Origin: Paenibacillus kribbensis
GTDB lineage: Bacteria; Bacillota; Bacilli; Paenibacillales; Paenibacillaceae
Direction of reading: 5' to 3'
DNA: 64,000 nt
Assembly (NCBI RefSeq): GCF_002240415.1
Contig: NZ_CP020028.1
Coordinates: forward strand, 4,613,501-4,677,500
Shown: piece by piece, positions 53,454 through 61,561 of the stretch
How the letters are laid out: every line of letters begins with the position of its first letter
Numbering within the stretch: position 1 is the stretch's first letter
Made by a program: the position numbers and the translations under genes
Notes under the pieces: model-generated
Databases searched by the model: none
Told to the model about the DNA's origin: nothing
The model's input: the letters and a program-made list of their open reading frames with translations, nothing else

Positions 53454-54611
53454 ATGACAAAGAAATGGCAACCTGATGATTTTCCGGTAGGACTCTATGA
53501 ACTGCATCCTGATGCAAGCGTCAACTTCCATATGAATGTATTTTATAACTGGACCAATGATAATGTCTTACTTGAAGAAATGAGGGAAGTAGGCAAAACT
53601 GCTCACAACTATGAAACATTAATTAAACGTTTTATAGAACTTGGAAACGAATCTTTGAAAAAAGATGCAAAATTACGTGCAGCCTTTTATTTCAGAGGCG
53701 CTGAGTTTTTTATTCCACAATCAAATTCACTCAAGCTAAATTTACGTGATCAGTTTATTCAGCTCTCCAAAGAAGCTTATAGTATTACAGATGAACAGCA
53801 CTATTTAATTCCCTATGAAAGAGGCTATCTTTCCGCTTATCGTCTTTCGGCAGAAAATCCGAAAAAGACTTTGGTTTTATTTGGAGGTTTCGACAGTTAT
53901 ATCGAAGAGCTTTTCCGAATGTCTATGGTATTCAGAGATGCAGGATATGATGTTATTATCTTTGAAGGTCCAGGACAAGGCAGTGTCTTGGAAACCTACA
54001 ATATTCCAATGACACATGAATGGGAAAAACCAGTTAAAAGTTTGCTTGACTATTTCAAGGTTGAAAATGTAACACTTATAGGCCTCTCTTTAGGCGGCAA
54101 TCTTGTTTTGAGAGCAGCTGCATATGAACCAAGAGTTAAAAAAGCAGTTGCCTATGATATATTGACGGATTTTTATGAAGCGGTAACGCATCAAATTCCT
54201 TCTTCCTTCCGAGATAAGCTTAATATCATGATTGATGAGAGAGATTCGCAAACCGTAAATGATACATTAGCTCAATTGATGAAGCAGAGTTTAATGCTAG
54301 AATGGGCTCTTGCTCAAGGCATGCATGTTACAGGAAGCAAAACCCCTTATGACTTCCTTAACGGCACAAAGGCCTACAACGCGAATCACTTCTCTCATTT
54401 AGTAACTCAGGATGTCTTGCTGCTTGCAGGACAAAACGATCATTACGTGCCAATCAATCAGCTTACAGATCAAATTTTGACGCTAACAAATGTCCGATCA
54501 CTTTCAGCAAGAATGTTTACTCCTCATGAAACATCTGATACTCACTGTCAGATTGGTAATATTGGACTGGCTTTGCATGTTATTCTAAATTGGATGGAAC
54601 AAACAGACTAA
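53454..54611 (+). CDS. Alpha/beta hydrolase, FrsA/DUF1100-like
   Basis: A 385-residue hydrolase with an N-terminal helical region (to about 120) and a C-terminal alpha/beta hydrolase fold. The nucleophile elbow is IGLSLGGNLVLRA, the acid Asp is in LLLAGQNDHYVP, and the His is in TSDTHCQIGN. Similar to FrsA and dihydropseudooxynicotine-hydrolase-like proteins. No signal peptide. The ATG at 53454 follows AAAGGAG. TetR gene is divergent. Confidence 0.82.
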   Translation: MTKKWQPDDFPVGLYELHPDASVNFHMNVFYNWTNDNVLLEEMREVGKTAHNYETLIKRFIELGNESLKKDAKLRAAFYFRGAEFFIPQSNSLKLNLRDQFIQLSKEAYSITDEQHYLIPYERGYLSAYRLSAENPKKTLVLFGGFDSYIEELFRMSMVFRDAGYDVIIFEGPGQGSVLETYNIPMTHEWEKPVKSLLDYFKVENVTLIGLSLGGNLVLRAAAYEPRVKKAVAYDILTDFYEAVTHQIPSSFRDKLNIMIDERDSQTVNDTLAQLMKQSLMLEWALAQGMHVTGSKTPYDFLNGTKAYNANHFSHLVTQDVLLLAGQNDHYVPINQLTDQILTLTNVRSLSARMFTPHETSDTHCQIGNIGLALHVILNWMEQTD

Positions 54612-54643
54612 GTCTTAGAAGCTGCAACTATAAATTTTATACA

Positions 54644-54695
54644 AAAGCTCCCTTTGACATACATCACATATGTATAACTATTCAAGGGAGTTTTT
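54644..54695 (+). terminator. Terminator after the hydrolase gene
   Basis: CTCCCTTTGA pairs with TCAAGGGAG and is followed by five T. Confidence 0.78.
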
Positions 54696-54852
54696 GCTAC
54701 ATATGTTTTTTAAAAACAGCGATGTCCCTTACTATGTCTCTGCGAATGTAATCTCCATAGCGCTTTGTAGCTGTACGAAATTCATATAAATAATTAGAAT
54801 GTTTTTGAGCTTATATAGAAAAGGCATCGTCCCCTCCCCCATTTCCCCTATC

Positions 54853-54955
54853 TCCAAAAATACACATTGTAAATACCGCTTCCAATGGGTCATTCTGTAA
54901 ACTGAATCCCCCTTTCAACCGATAAATACATATGCTGGGTTCGTAATTAAATATC
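54853..54955 (+). repeat. Upstream repeat B, shared by both spike cassettes
   Basis: Aligned with 41872-41970 over about 100 bases with long identical blocks (CCAAAAATACACATTG, CAATGGGTCATTCTGTAAAC with one change, CATATGCTGGGTTCG). Differences cluster in the spacer between the promoter boxes, as expected if the boxes are under selection. Confidence 0.85.
54898..54925 (+). promoter_or_regulatory. Sigma-D-like promoter, cassette 2
   Basis: TAAA-N16-ACCGATAA, same boxes and spacing as at 41914-41941 with a different spacer sequence. About 240 bases upstream of the second VgrG. Confidence 0.45.
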
Positions 54956-55164
54956 ACCTCTTCCCCTTTTGTACCTTGAATGAAAGCTTACTCGGAACAT
55001 CTGTATCCGAATAAGAACGTTTTGTACCCAACAAACTCAGTAATACATATCTATCTTGACTCAAATTTGTATCCATCTGTGGCTTCTATTATCAGAAGCA
55101 AATTTAAAATGACGAGTGTTAATTGGAAACAGCCATCACATTAGGAAAGGAGTCATGAACTCAC

Positions 55165-56739
55165 TTGAGCCTACTATCAGCCGGAATTGGCTATGAAAGC
55201 CTCCGCTTTTATGGTTCCTTTCAGCCACAACATATCGATCAACTTCAAATAACACGCGCCCTCAATGATCATGCCTTTTTACATATCAGTGGGTTGCTCT
55301 CCGAAGAACAGGGATCAGCCTGCATTGGACAGAATATGGAGCAAGAGTCGATTGTGATTCGTCAGTTGGATGATCAGGGACAATCGCTAAGAAGACTGTT
55401 CCACGGGATCGTTACGCGTATGTCTGTACATTGTGTACGAGGCGTATATACATTTGAACTGGAGGCCGCTTCCCATTCGTACCAGATGGATATTAAGGCG
55501 AAAAGACGCTCCTATCAAGATATTCACCGCACTTATGATGATCTAGTCACTACGATGATACGGAAGTATCAGTACGGAGATGCCATTGATACCGTAAGCA
55601 ACTATGCCAAACTGGAGACATTTGTTTTACAATATGATGAGACCGATTGGGCGTTTTTAAAACGTCTCGCTTCTCGCTTTGGTTCCGTACTTGTGCCGGA
55701 GGTAACCGCTGCCTCGCCCAAGGTTTTCTTTGGGATGCCAGAAGGCAAGCAGCATAAGGTGGAGCGGGATGTTTTTTATCGGGTGCGAAAAACATTTCAT
55801 GACCTGGATGCAGAAAAGCCGGGAGAACAACGTGCTGGCTCTTATGTCACCTATATGATCGAAAGTCTGCAATACTACCCGATAGGCGACCTCATTACGT
55901 TACCCATTGGACAAGGCAAAGAGTTGGTCGTCGTTCGAGCAGTGACACAGTTAGCAGATGGCTTACTCCGTACCCGTTACGATCTTCAAGCCGAACAGGA
56001 TATCTGCTATATCCGGTATGAGAACGATCTAGCCACTGGAATTTCGCTGACAGGAACGGTGCTGAAGGTACAGCAGGATTTTGTACAGATTCAACTGGAT
56101 ATTGACCCCAAGCAAGATCCTGCAAAAGCCTGTTGGTTTCCCGTGGCGACTCGATATGTGGCCGAAGAACATAGCGGTTGGTACGATATGCCTGAGATCG
56201 GGGAACAGGTCGAGTTGTATCTGCCTACACACCACGAACAGGATGCCTATGTGACAGATTCGCTACGACAACAACGCCTCGCGAATGGACAGCCGAATGT
56301 GAAGGTGTGGCAACACGTGCAGGGAAGCGGCGTAGAAATGTCTGAGCAAGAATTGACCCTGTCCACCTCGGATGGATTTTCTATTACACTGCACGAGGAT
56401 ACTGGCATCACCATCAACAGTCCGGGGGATGTACAGGTTCAGGGTGGTCACGTGAAGCTCGATGCAGGTGAGGAACTTTCGCTCAAGGCTGGAACGGCGC
56501 TGTATCTAAAAGGCGGAGCCAGCAGTATGGTACTGGATGGTGAAACGGATACCAAAGCTCCAGTGATTTATCAGGAAGGTACGGTGAAAGCTCCTGTTTT
56601 CGTGGCTGACCTCCCTCCTGTACCTGAGCCGCCACTCATGAGCATCAAAGCCTATGAAGCAGCTCAATCAGCAGCCAAGCCTCTCCCCCTAAAGCAAAAG
56701 TCACCAGTCCAGCAGAGCTTCAACAGGCGAATGCCTTGA
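55165..56739 (+). CDS. VgrG/gpD-family spike protein 2
   Basis: A 524-residue spike protein and paralogue of 42709-44124. The gp27-like base has GYESLRFYGSFQPQHIDQLQ and YTFELEAASHSYQMDIKAK; the OB domain has FVQIQLDIDPKQDPAKACWF and HSGWYDMPEIGEQVELYLP; the needle has DAGEELSLKAGTALYLKGG. A Pro-rich tail (DLPPVPEPPL) follows. TTG start at 55165, 12 bases after GGAG; the ATG at 55155 is out of frame. The last residues (from about 56690) look out of place; in the next frame the text continues directly into the toxin, so this may be a split VgrG-toxin fusion. Confidence 0.85.
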   Translation: MSLLSAGIGYESLRFYGSFQPQHIDQLQITRALNDHAFLHISGLLSEEQGSACIGQNMEQESIVIRQLDDQGQSLRRLFHGIVTRMSVHCVRGVYTFELEAASHSYQMDIKAKRRSYQDIHRTYDDLVTTMIRKYQYGDAIDTVSNYAKLETFVLQYDETDWAFLKRLASRFGSVLVPEVTAASPKVFFGMPEGKQHKVERDVFYRVRKTFHDLDAEKPGEQRAGSYVTYMIESLQYYPIGDLITLPIGQGKELVVVRAVTQLADGLLRTRYDLQAEQDICYIRYENDLATGISLTGTVLKVQQDFVQIQLDIDPKQDPAKACWFPVATRYVAEEHSGWYDMPEIGEQVELYLPTHHEQDAYVTDSLRQQRLANGQPNVKVWQHVQGSGVEMSEQELTLSTSDGFSITLHEDTGITINSPGDVQVQGGHVKLDAGEELSLKAGTALYLKGGASSMVLDGETDTKAPVIYQEGTVKAPVFVADLPPVPEPPLMSIKAYEAAQSAAKPLPLKQKSPVQQSFNRRMP

Positions 56740-58094
56740 TGGGTACGGTGTCCAAGCTATTAGGCTCCATTCCGGTGATGGGGAAAGTGGCTAGTGTAAT
56801 GTTAAATACAGTTGGTGGACCCGCAGGTAAAGTAGCAGCAACGGTTTTGCAAGCAACTGCATCGATCCCCGTTCGGAGCAAAGGAACACCTACGATTGGA
56901 GGAAACAGCAAGGGGAGCGGAGTTCATCCATTGAAATACTTGGCTGGTTTAGCCCTTCAGGGACTGATTAGTCAATACGAGCATGAGCAAGCGAGACAAG
57001 CCTATTATAGCAAGTGGATTTTAGGAAAAGCATATACAAGTGCGCGTCATATAGCGTATTCCGGTGGCCCACTAGAGCTGGTTAAGAACTTGCTAAAAGA
57101 GTCTAATGCCATGGCTCATGCGTATCAGCAGATCCCTGTAGATCTAAGACAACGCTGGAGAGCCAATTATGACAGCTACATGGCAGCTGAAAAAGCCAAA
57201 GTATCCTATAATTTCGATGAGTATGATAAAAAATTTATAGGTACTATGTGGGTCCTCAGTAAAAATGGAGTTACCGATCAGAAAGCTGCACAAGCTTCTC
57301 TTGCCTATAACGAAGCTATCAAAAATGGAGAAATCAAATTACATCACGAACCAGAAAATGTGGATATTTTCGTAGAACAAATTAAAGCAGCAAGAGAAGG
57401 AAAGAACTATTGGACAGGAGAAGAAATACCAAAATGGCAGGCAAATGCGATTATTATTAGTAGTGTATTTTCTGAATTTCAGATGGTCGGAAGTTTATAC
57501 GGTGCTAAATTTGGTGGGAATATAAAGATACCTTCTAAATCAATTAAAGTTCCAAAGTCTACCGTTAAAGAACCGCCAATCGGAAAGCCTGCACCTTCCA
57601 AACCTATTGAAGCACCGAGAACTGAGGGAACGGCTAGTGGTAAGCCTAAGTTACCTTCTGATAAAAAATTACTTGATGCTGCAACTGAATGGTCAAGTAT
57701 GCAGAAAAAGCTTGCTCCTTCAAAAAGAAAAATGGATAATTTCAATACAGCTGCTGTAGCCTATGACGCAAAAACAGGAAAATATTATTATGGAATGAAT
57801 AAAGGTATACAACTTAGTGGAGATAAGAAGAATACAATTTTATTTGGAAGCAAAGACAAACCAGGATTATTACCAAAAGATTCTCTTAATGAATATGCAG
57901 TAGGAAATTGTGCAGAAGTAGATGCAGTGAATCAAGCGCTAAACCAAAAGGCTAATGTGAATGATTTATATATATACACTATTAAAACAACGCCAAACGA
58001 GTTTGGAGCAGCAAAAATAGCTTGCGAAAACTGTACATTTACTTTTAAAGGAAATGTTGCTGACGCACTAACCGGGTGGTATAAAGGAGACTAG
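56739..58094 (+). CDS. Polymorphic toxin with YwqJ-type deaminase domain
   Basis: A 451-residue effector. The N-terminus is small-residue hydrophobic (LLGSIPVMGKVASVMLNTVG), then about 65-265 is helical, followed by a Lys/Pro-rich linker (KPAPSKPIEAPR). About 330-451 forms a deaminase fold with the zinc motifs NCAEVDAVNQAL and CENC (CxxC), as in YwqJ-like nucleic-acid deaminase toxins. Its ATG overlaps the VgrG stop by one base (TGATG), without a clear ribosome site. The open frame extends back into VgrG sense-like text (PKAKVTSPAELQQANALMG), suggesting it was fused. AAAGGAG at its end serves the immunity gene. Confidence 0.78.
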   Translation: MGTVSKLLGSIPVMGKVASVMLNTVGGPAGKVAATVLQATASIPVRSKGTPTIGGNSKGSGVHPLKYLAGLALQGLISQYEHEQARQAYYSKWILGKAYTSARHIAYSGGPLELVKNLLKESNAMAHAYQQIPVDLRQRWRANYDSYMAAEKAKVSYNFDEYDKKFIGTMWVLSKNGVTDQKAAQASLAYNEAIKNGEIKLHHEPENVDIFVEQIKAAREGKNYWTGEEIPKWQANAIIISSVFSEFQMVGSLYGAKFGGNIKIPSKSIKVPKSTVKEPPIGKPAPSKPIEAPRTEGTASGKPKLPSDKKLLDAATEWSSMQKKLAPSKRKMDNFNTAAVAYDAKTGKYYYGMNKGIQLSGDKKNTILFGSKDKPGLLPKDSLNEYAVGNCAEVDAVNQALNQKANVNDLYIYTIKTTPNEFGAAKIACENCTFTFKGNVADALTGWYKGD

Positions 58095-58099
58095 TGATA

Positions 58100-58624
58100 A
58101 TGGATATGGAAAAATTTAAGCATATTTCAATGAGAGGTAGAGTTGCATATGGAATTAGCTGTTTTGAGAACGCTATAATAGCCTTGAAATATGATGTTAA
58201 TGATTGGAAAATCATTTTGAATTATTTATGGAAATTCACTAGTATACAATACTTAGATGATTGGAATGATATAATTGTTGAATTAATCCCTGAGAATCTA
58301 ACGGAGTTTAAAACATATGAGGAGGAAGAGTTTGAGCGGTTGAGTAAAGATGAATTCATATATATGTATAGCTTATATCAAAATATTGATGGATCAGTCG
58401 ATGCCTTACTGCGAGGAATTTATGATCTTGGTATCAGTCATGCTTATACTGTAATCGAAGGATACGGTGAAAGCAGTTTGAAATCTTTGGAGAGAATTAT
58501 TAAGTTCATGATAGATTATAACTTTCCATTGCCAAGCATCGAACCATTCCTAAAATTTTCTATAGAAGAAAATAGAGGATGGGGTGACAAGTTTGATGGT
58601 ACAAAATTATCTAAAATTCTGTAA
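58100..58624 (+). CDS. Probable immunity protein for the deaminase toxin
   Basis: A 174-residue acidic, helical protein beginning MDMEKFKHISMRGRVAYGIS. It lies six bases after the toxin gene with GGAG 10 bases before the ATG; a GTG at 58094 is possible. It is AT-richer than neighbouring core genes, as is the end of the toxin gene. No family assigned with certainty; an Imm-type all-alpha protein is suggested by position. It should bind the deaminase domain and block it. A terminator follows. Confidence 0.65.
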   Translation: MDMEKFKHISMRGRVAYGISCFENAIIALKYDVNDWKIILNYLWKFTSIQYLDDWNDIIVELIPENLTEFKTYEEEEFERLSKDEFIYMYSLYQNIDGSVDALLRGIYDLGISHAYTVIEGYGESSLKSLERIIKFMIDYNFPLPSIEPFLKFSIEENRGWGDKFDGTKLSKIL

Positions 58625-58668
58625 CATGGAAATTGACTAGGTTTAAGTGTACCTTAATATTAAAATTT

Positions 58669-58714
58669 CAAAAGCTTATTCCAACTTGAACCATGAGAAG
58701 GAATGAGCTTTTTT
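58669..58714 (+). terminator. Terminator after the immunity gene
   Basis: AAAGCTTATTCC pairs with GGAATGAGCTTT, followed by six T. Confidence 0.8.
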
Positions 58715-58793
58715 CCACACAGAAACAATAACTTGCCATCCCTCCCCATCAGAGCTAACATACACACACTCAAACCACGGAAGGGAACTTACA

Positions 58794-58931
58794 ATGTCAA
58801 ACTGGCCAGATTGGTTTCTTGAAGCATTACGCCACCGGTTTTACCAACGGCATGATTTAAACGTAGCAGAATGCTACAAGCTTCATCAAACTCTATGCCT
58901 TAAACATTTCATGTCTACATTTTTCGAATGA
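58794..58931 (+). CDS. Possible small protein, 45 residues
   Basis: ATG 58794 to TGA 58931 encodes MSNWPDWFLEALRHRFYQRH and a Cys/His-containing tail (HQTLCLKHFMST). GGAAGGG lies eight bases upstream. Trp- and His-rich composition is plausible for a real peptide, but no homologue is known to me. Located in the toxin region between the terminator and the decayed zone. Confidence 0.4.
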   Translation: MSNWPDWFLEALRHRFYQRHDLNVAECYKLHQTLCLKHFMSTFFE

Positions 58932-58959
58932 TTAAAAGCAAAAGCCCAATGGGCGAGTT

Positions 58960-59000
58960 TTCAGTCGGGAGTCGAACCCCTGTTCCAAACCTTTTCTGCT
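58960..59000 (-). other. tRNA-like 3' fragment, possible old attachment site
   Basis: On the minus strand CAGGGGTTCGACTCCCG resembles a tRNA T-arm (GG-TTCGA-CTCC), but the stem is imperfect beyond three pairs and no acceptor or anticodon arm is found. It may be the relic of an integration target near the toxin island, or chance. Confidence 0.25.
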
Positions 59001-59092
59001 ATGCATTAATTGTTATTATAATTGCTCCTCAAGCCTTATGTACCAGACTTGAAGAGCAATTGGTTTGTCACTCATTCCCAACCACTCAAGCA

Positions 59093-59558
59093 TTATTTCT
59101 TAATGTTAACATGTAATGTTCCATTGATCGTAGTTGTATTTATTGTAGCTCCCAGAACCTCCGAAACAAATCTAAGAGGAACCATAACCTGATTTGGAAA
59201 TTCCGGCATAACGGGAGTATTCGGCATCATCTTTTCTTCATCGTTCACATATGCAACTTTGCTACCAACGGTTAATCGTACAATTGTACTATTCTTCGAT
59301 TTAATTGTAACTTCTTGTTTAGGTCTGTTCCACGAGACAGACTCTCCCAAGCGCTCAGATATGAATTTAATAGGGACATATGTTGTGTTTGTGGAAGTCT
59401 CTGTATATGGATAGGAGTCTGTTGTCAAAGCGCTATTATTTACAGAAATTTTCAACATCATAACTACGTTTGGCTAATACCGCATAAGCGCTCTCAACTG
59501 AAACTAAAGAAACGAACACAAAGATAAAAAACAAGGGCAAAATTATACATTTTAAAAT
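59093..59558 (-). pseudogene. Frameshifted stalk-domain secreted protein
   Basis: The intact 122-residue part (59093-59461) is a copper amine oxidase N-terminal-like stalk domain (TYVPIKFISERLGESVSW; MVPLRFVSEVLGATI). Directly upstream, in another frame, lies a signal peptide (LPLFFIFVFVSLVSVESAYA). Removing one A from the AAAA run near 59450 joins the two into one secreted protein of about 155 residues. The start codon after GAGAGGTGG reads ATT (59558) where ATG would be expected. Two defects suggest decay. Confidence 0.65.
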
Positions 59559-59599
59559 GGTGTACCACCTCTCTCTATTTATAAACTAGAACCCCCTCG

Positions 59600-60027
59600 T
59601 TATTCTTTTGGATCATCTGCCCAAAGAACTGAAGTCCTTTTCTTTTCAAATTGGTTTTCAATATCTCCTTGTTTTGAAGAAGTAGCATCAACTAGATCGC
59701 CAGCTTCGTCAATATTCAATATAACCACTTCTGCATCCTGCAACTTTTCGATTTTTTTTGAATTGTATCCTGTTTAAGTACTCCTTTTTCCAAAAGGCTA
59801 TCAACAGAATGGTCAAAATCTTTATTGCTTAATGTTGATATTCCTTTTGCAGCCGCTGGAGCCGACAATTGGATTTCTTGCTCAATAGCGTCTTTAATAT
59901 ACTGGCTAAATTCATTCGACGAAGGTTCTTGATCTTGAGCATTTGCAGCCAAACTTGGAATGCAAACAGCCATAAGTAGAGTAGAAAGAGTAATCTTAGT
60001 TTTCTTTAACATAAATGATAAACTCAC
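59600..60027 (-). pseudogene. Secreted protein broken at an A8 tract
   Basis: GTG 60027 or ATG 60012 starts a signal-peptide protein (MLKKTKITLSTLLMAVCIPS, cut after ANA). The present frame ends at 59716 with KSKSCRMQKWLY, which reads as noise. Adding one A to the eight-A run at 59752-59759 continues the frame to 59600 with KLQDAEVVILNIDEAGDLVD and SVLWADDPKE. The function is unknown. Either a real phase-type switch, decay, or a base-calling error. Confidence 0.65.
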
Positions 60028-60098
60028 TCTTCACATTTTAATGCAGTCGAATGGAGTTCATTTAGACAATCTAATATGATTTGTTCGGTAATTTGCAT
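60024..60098 (-). CDS. Possible 24-residue peptide upstream
   Basis: ATG 60098 to TGA 60024 encodes MQITEQIILDCLNELHSTAL plus KCEE, with GAAAGGATT upstream. Its stop overlaps the GTG of the next frame (GTGA), so translation could be coupled. Too short for certainty. Confidence 0.3.
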   Translation of the reverse strand: MQITEQIILDCLNELHSTALKCEE

Positions 60099-60144
60099 CT
60101 CATCGAATCCTTTCAAAACGGGCTATGTAATTTTTGCTTAAATA

Positions 60145-60176
60145 AATAAAAGAACCACCTTCACTAAGGTAGTTCC
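60145..60176 (-). terminator. Terminator of the cupin gene
   Basis: On the minus strand GAACTACCTT pairs with AAGGTGGTTC and is followed by TTTTATTTATTT. Confidence 0.72.
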
Positions 60177-60247
60177 TTGTTGAGTTAACGTTAACCATTA
60201 ATACTCCACTCCAACCTCATTTACTTGATCCATTAATAATATTGGCT

Positions 60248-60781
60248 TTATTCAGCAGACATGGCATCCGCTTTTGTTACATGAACCGTACCATATGGAT
60301 GCTCAGGCGGCGCATAGATGACATATATTTTAAGCGGGGTATTTCCCGTATTGGTAACATTGTGCCATGTTCCAGCAGGTATCATAATTGCATACCCACC
60401 ACAGGCCATTGCTTGAAAATTCAAATTATCTTTACTTGCACCCATCTGAACAAGTCCCTGACCTTCTTCAATACGTATGAATTGATCTGTTGTAGGATGA
60501 ACTTCTAAACCAATATCATCTCCAACATGAATACTCATCAGGGTTACTTGAAGGTGTTTCCCTGTCCACAAAGCGGTGCGGTAAGTATTATTTTGCTTAG
60601 CAGCTTGGTCAATATTTACTACAAATGGTCTTTGCCCATAATCTGTTGATTGATAAGGATACCCGTTCGTGTTGCCCCCATTATAATAATAACCATTCCA
60701 ATTATTACTCCAACGGGTGTTATTCCAATAGTCGTGCATTGGAGTATGCCATTGATATGGATAGCATGAATTACGGTACAA
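60248..60781 (-). CDS. Cupin-domain protein with Asn/Tyr/Trp-rich N-terminus
   Basis: A 177-residue protein. Residues 1-50 are rich in Tyr, Asn and Trp (MHDYWNNTRWSNNWNGYYYN), unlike a signal peptide. From about 60 there is a single cupin barrel with GLEVHPTTDQFIRIEEGQG and AIMIPAGTWHNVTNTG, the two metal-binding motifs (His and Glu). The end HVTKADAMSAE matches a common small-cupin tail. A spore-coat or surface role is suggested by the aromatic leader, only as a guess. Confidence 0.75.
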   Translation of the reverse strand: MYRNSCYPYQWHTPMHDYWNNTRWSNNWNGYYYNGGNTNGYPYQSTDYGQRPFVVNIDQAAKQNNTYRTALWTGKHLQVTLMSIHVGDDIGLEVHPTTDQFIRIEEGQGLVQMGASKDNLNFQAMACGGYAIMIPAGTWHNVTNTGNTPLKIYVIYAPPEHPYGTVHVTKADAMSAE

Positions 60782-60988
60782 TATTCATTCTCCTCTCAGC
60801 ATTTCATTGTTTATTTTCATTCTATGCACTTGCCTATATAAAGGTTTTAAAAAGGGCAAGTGCCTGAGGCCATAAACGAATGGCTCCACTAAATGCTAAA
60901 CAATTAACATTCAATCTTTTATGGTTATTGAAGGTAACCTGTCCATTTGCTTAACGAGTGATTCAATACATATTTTTTAGCAGAAGCC

Positions 60989-61559
60989 TCAAAATAACAA
61001 ACTGCGATTATAAAATTTCAGACTCTTGACCGACTCAGGCAACCTGTCCCAATACATGAGATTTTGAAATATGTATTCGTCTGTTGAACGGGGATCGTTT
61101 TGTAATTCTTTATAGAAGCTCTTTTCACCCATGGCTTGCTTCTTGCACATCAAATAATAATAATCCAAATATTCGTTCCACAGGATTTACGTACCCTTAA
61201 GCATTTCCTCCTCATGAGCTATAAAAAAAGACAAGGCCGTATTGATCCTGTCTTCATCCTGCAAATTATTATATTGTCGCTCCCACTCTGACCATAGATC
61301 ATCTCGTTCTGAAAACTAAAGCACTGCTGCTTTACGAACGCTTCCACCTGGGATTTTACCTTTGAGCAGAAACGATGGAAGGGATATACTCCCTCTCGCT
61401 TAATTTAATAGATAATCAAAATAAAAGGAAAAGATATACCTCATAATTATTGTCCAATTTGGTGTTATTAATCCAATCCTCGACAATCGTGCTGTGTCCT
61501 CCCGATACTGAAAACCTGGTAAACAAATTCTCAAACCGACTTTCTAAGTGGATATTCAT
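60989..61559 (-). pseudogene. Decayed gene of unknown family
   Basis: Read on the minus strand, fragments of one protein appear in shifting frames: MNIHLESRFENLFTRF to a stop, then EGVYPFHRFCSKVKSQVEAF, SERDDLWSEWERQYNN, INTALSFFIAHEEEMLKG, an in-frame TAA near 61190, then ILWNEYLDYYYLMCKKQA and YIFQNLMYWDRLPESVKSL up to TGA 60989. At least two frameshifts and one nonsense codon. Faint resemblance to YppC/DUF2515 (WERQY..INTAL), not secure. Confidence 0.6.
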
Positions 61560-61561
61560 TT

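Larger units (their letters stand above)
54696..55164. other. Intergenic region before cassette 2
   Basis: Contains repeat B with its promoter (54853-54955) and a 200-base leader before the second VgrG. An 11-codon open frame (ATG 55109 to TAG 55144, MTSVNWKQPSH) ends just before the ribosome site; it could be a leader or chance. No chaperone-like gene equivalent to 42032-42712 is present here. Confidence 0.55.

Noticed and set aside
55155..55196. ATG at 55155 as the start of VgrG 2
   Set aside because: It is in another frame and reaches a stop after 13 codons; the TTG at 55165 begins the frame that aligns with VgrG 1.
41872..58624. The VgrG region as a prophage tail module
   Set aside because: No capsid, portal, terminase, tape-measure, tail tube, holin or integrase gene is present; the genes between the cassettes are ordinary metabolic genes.
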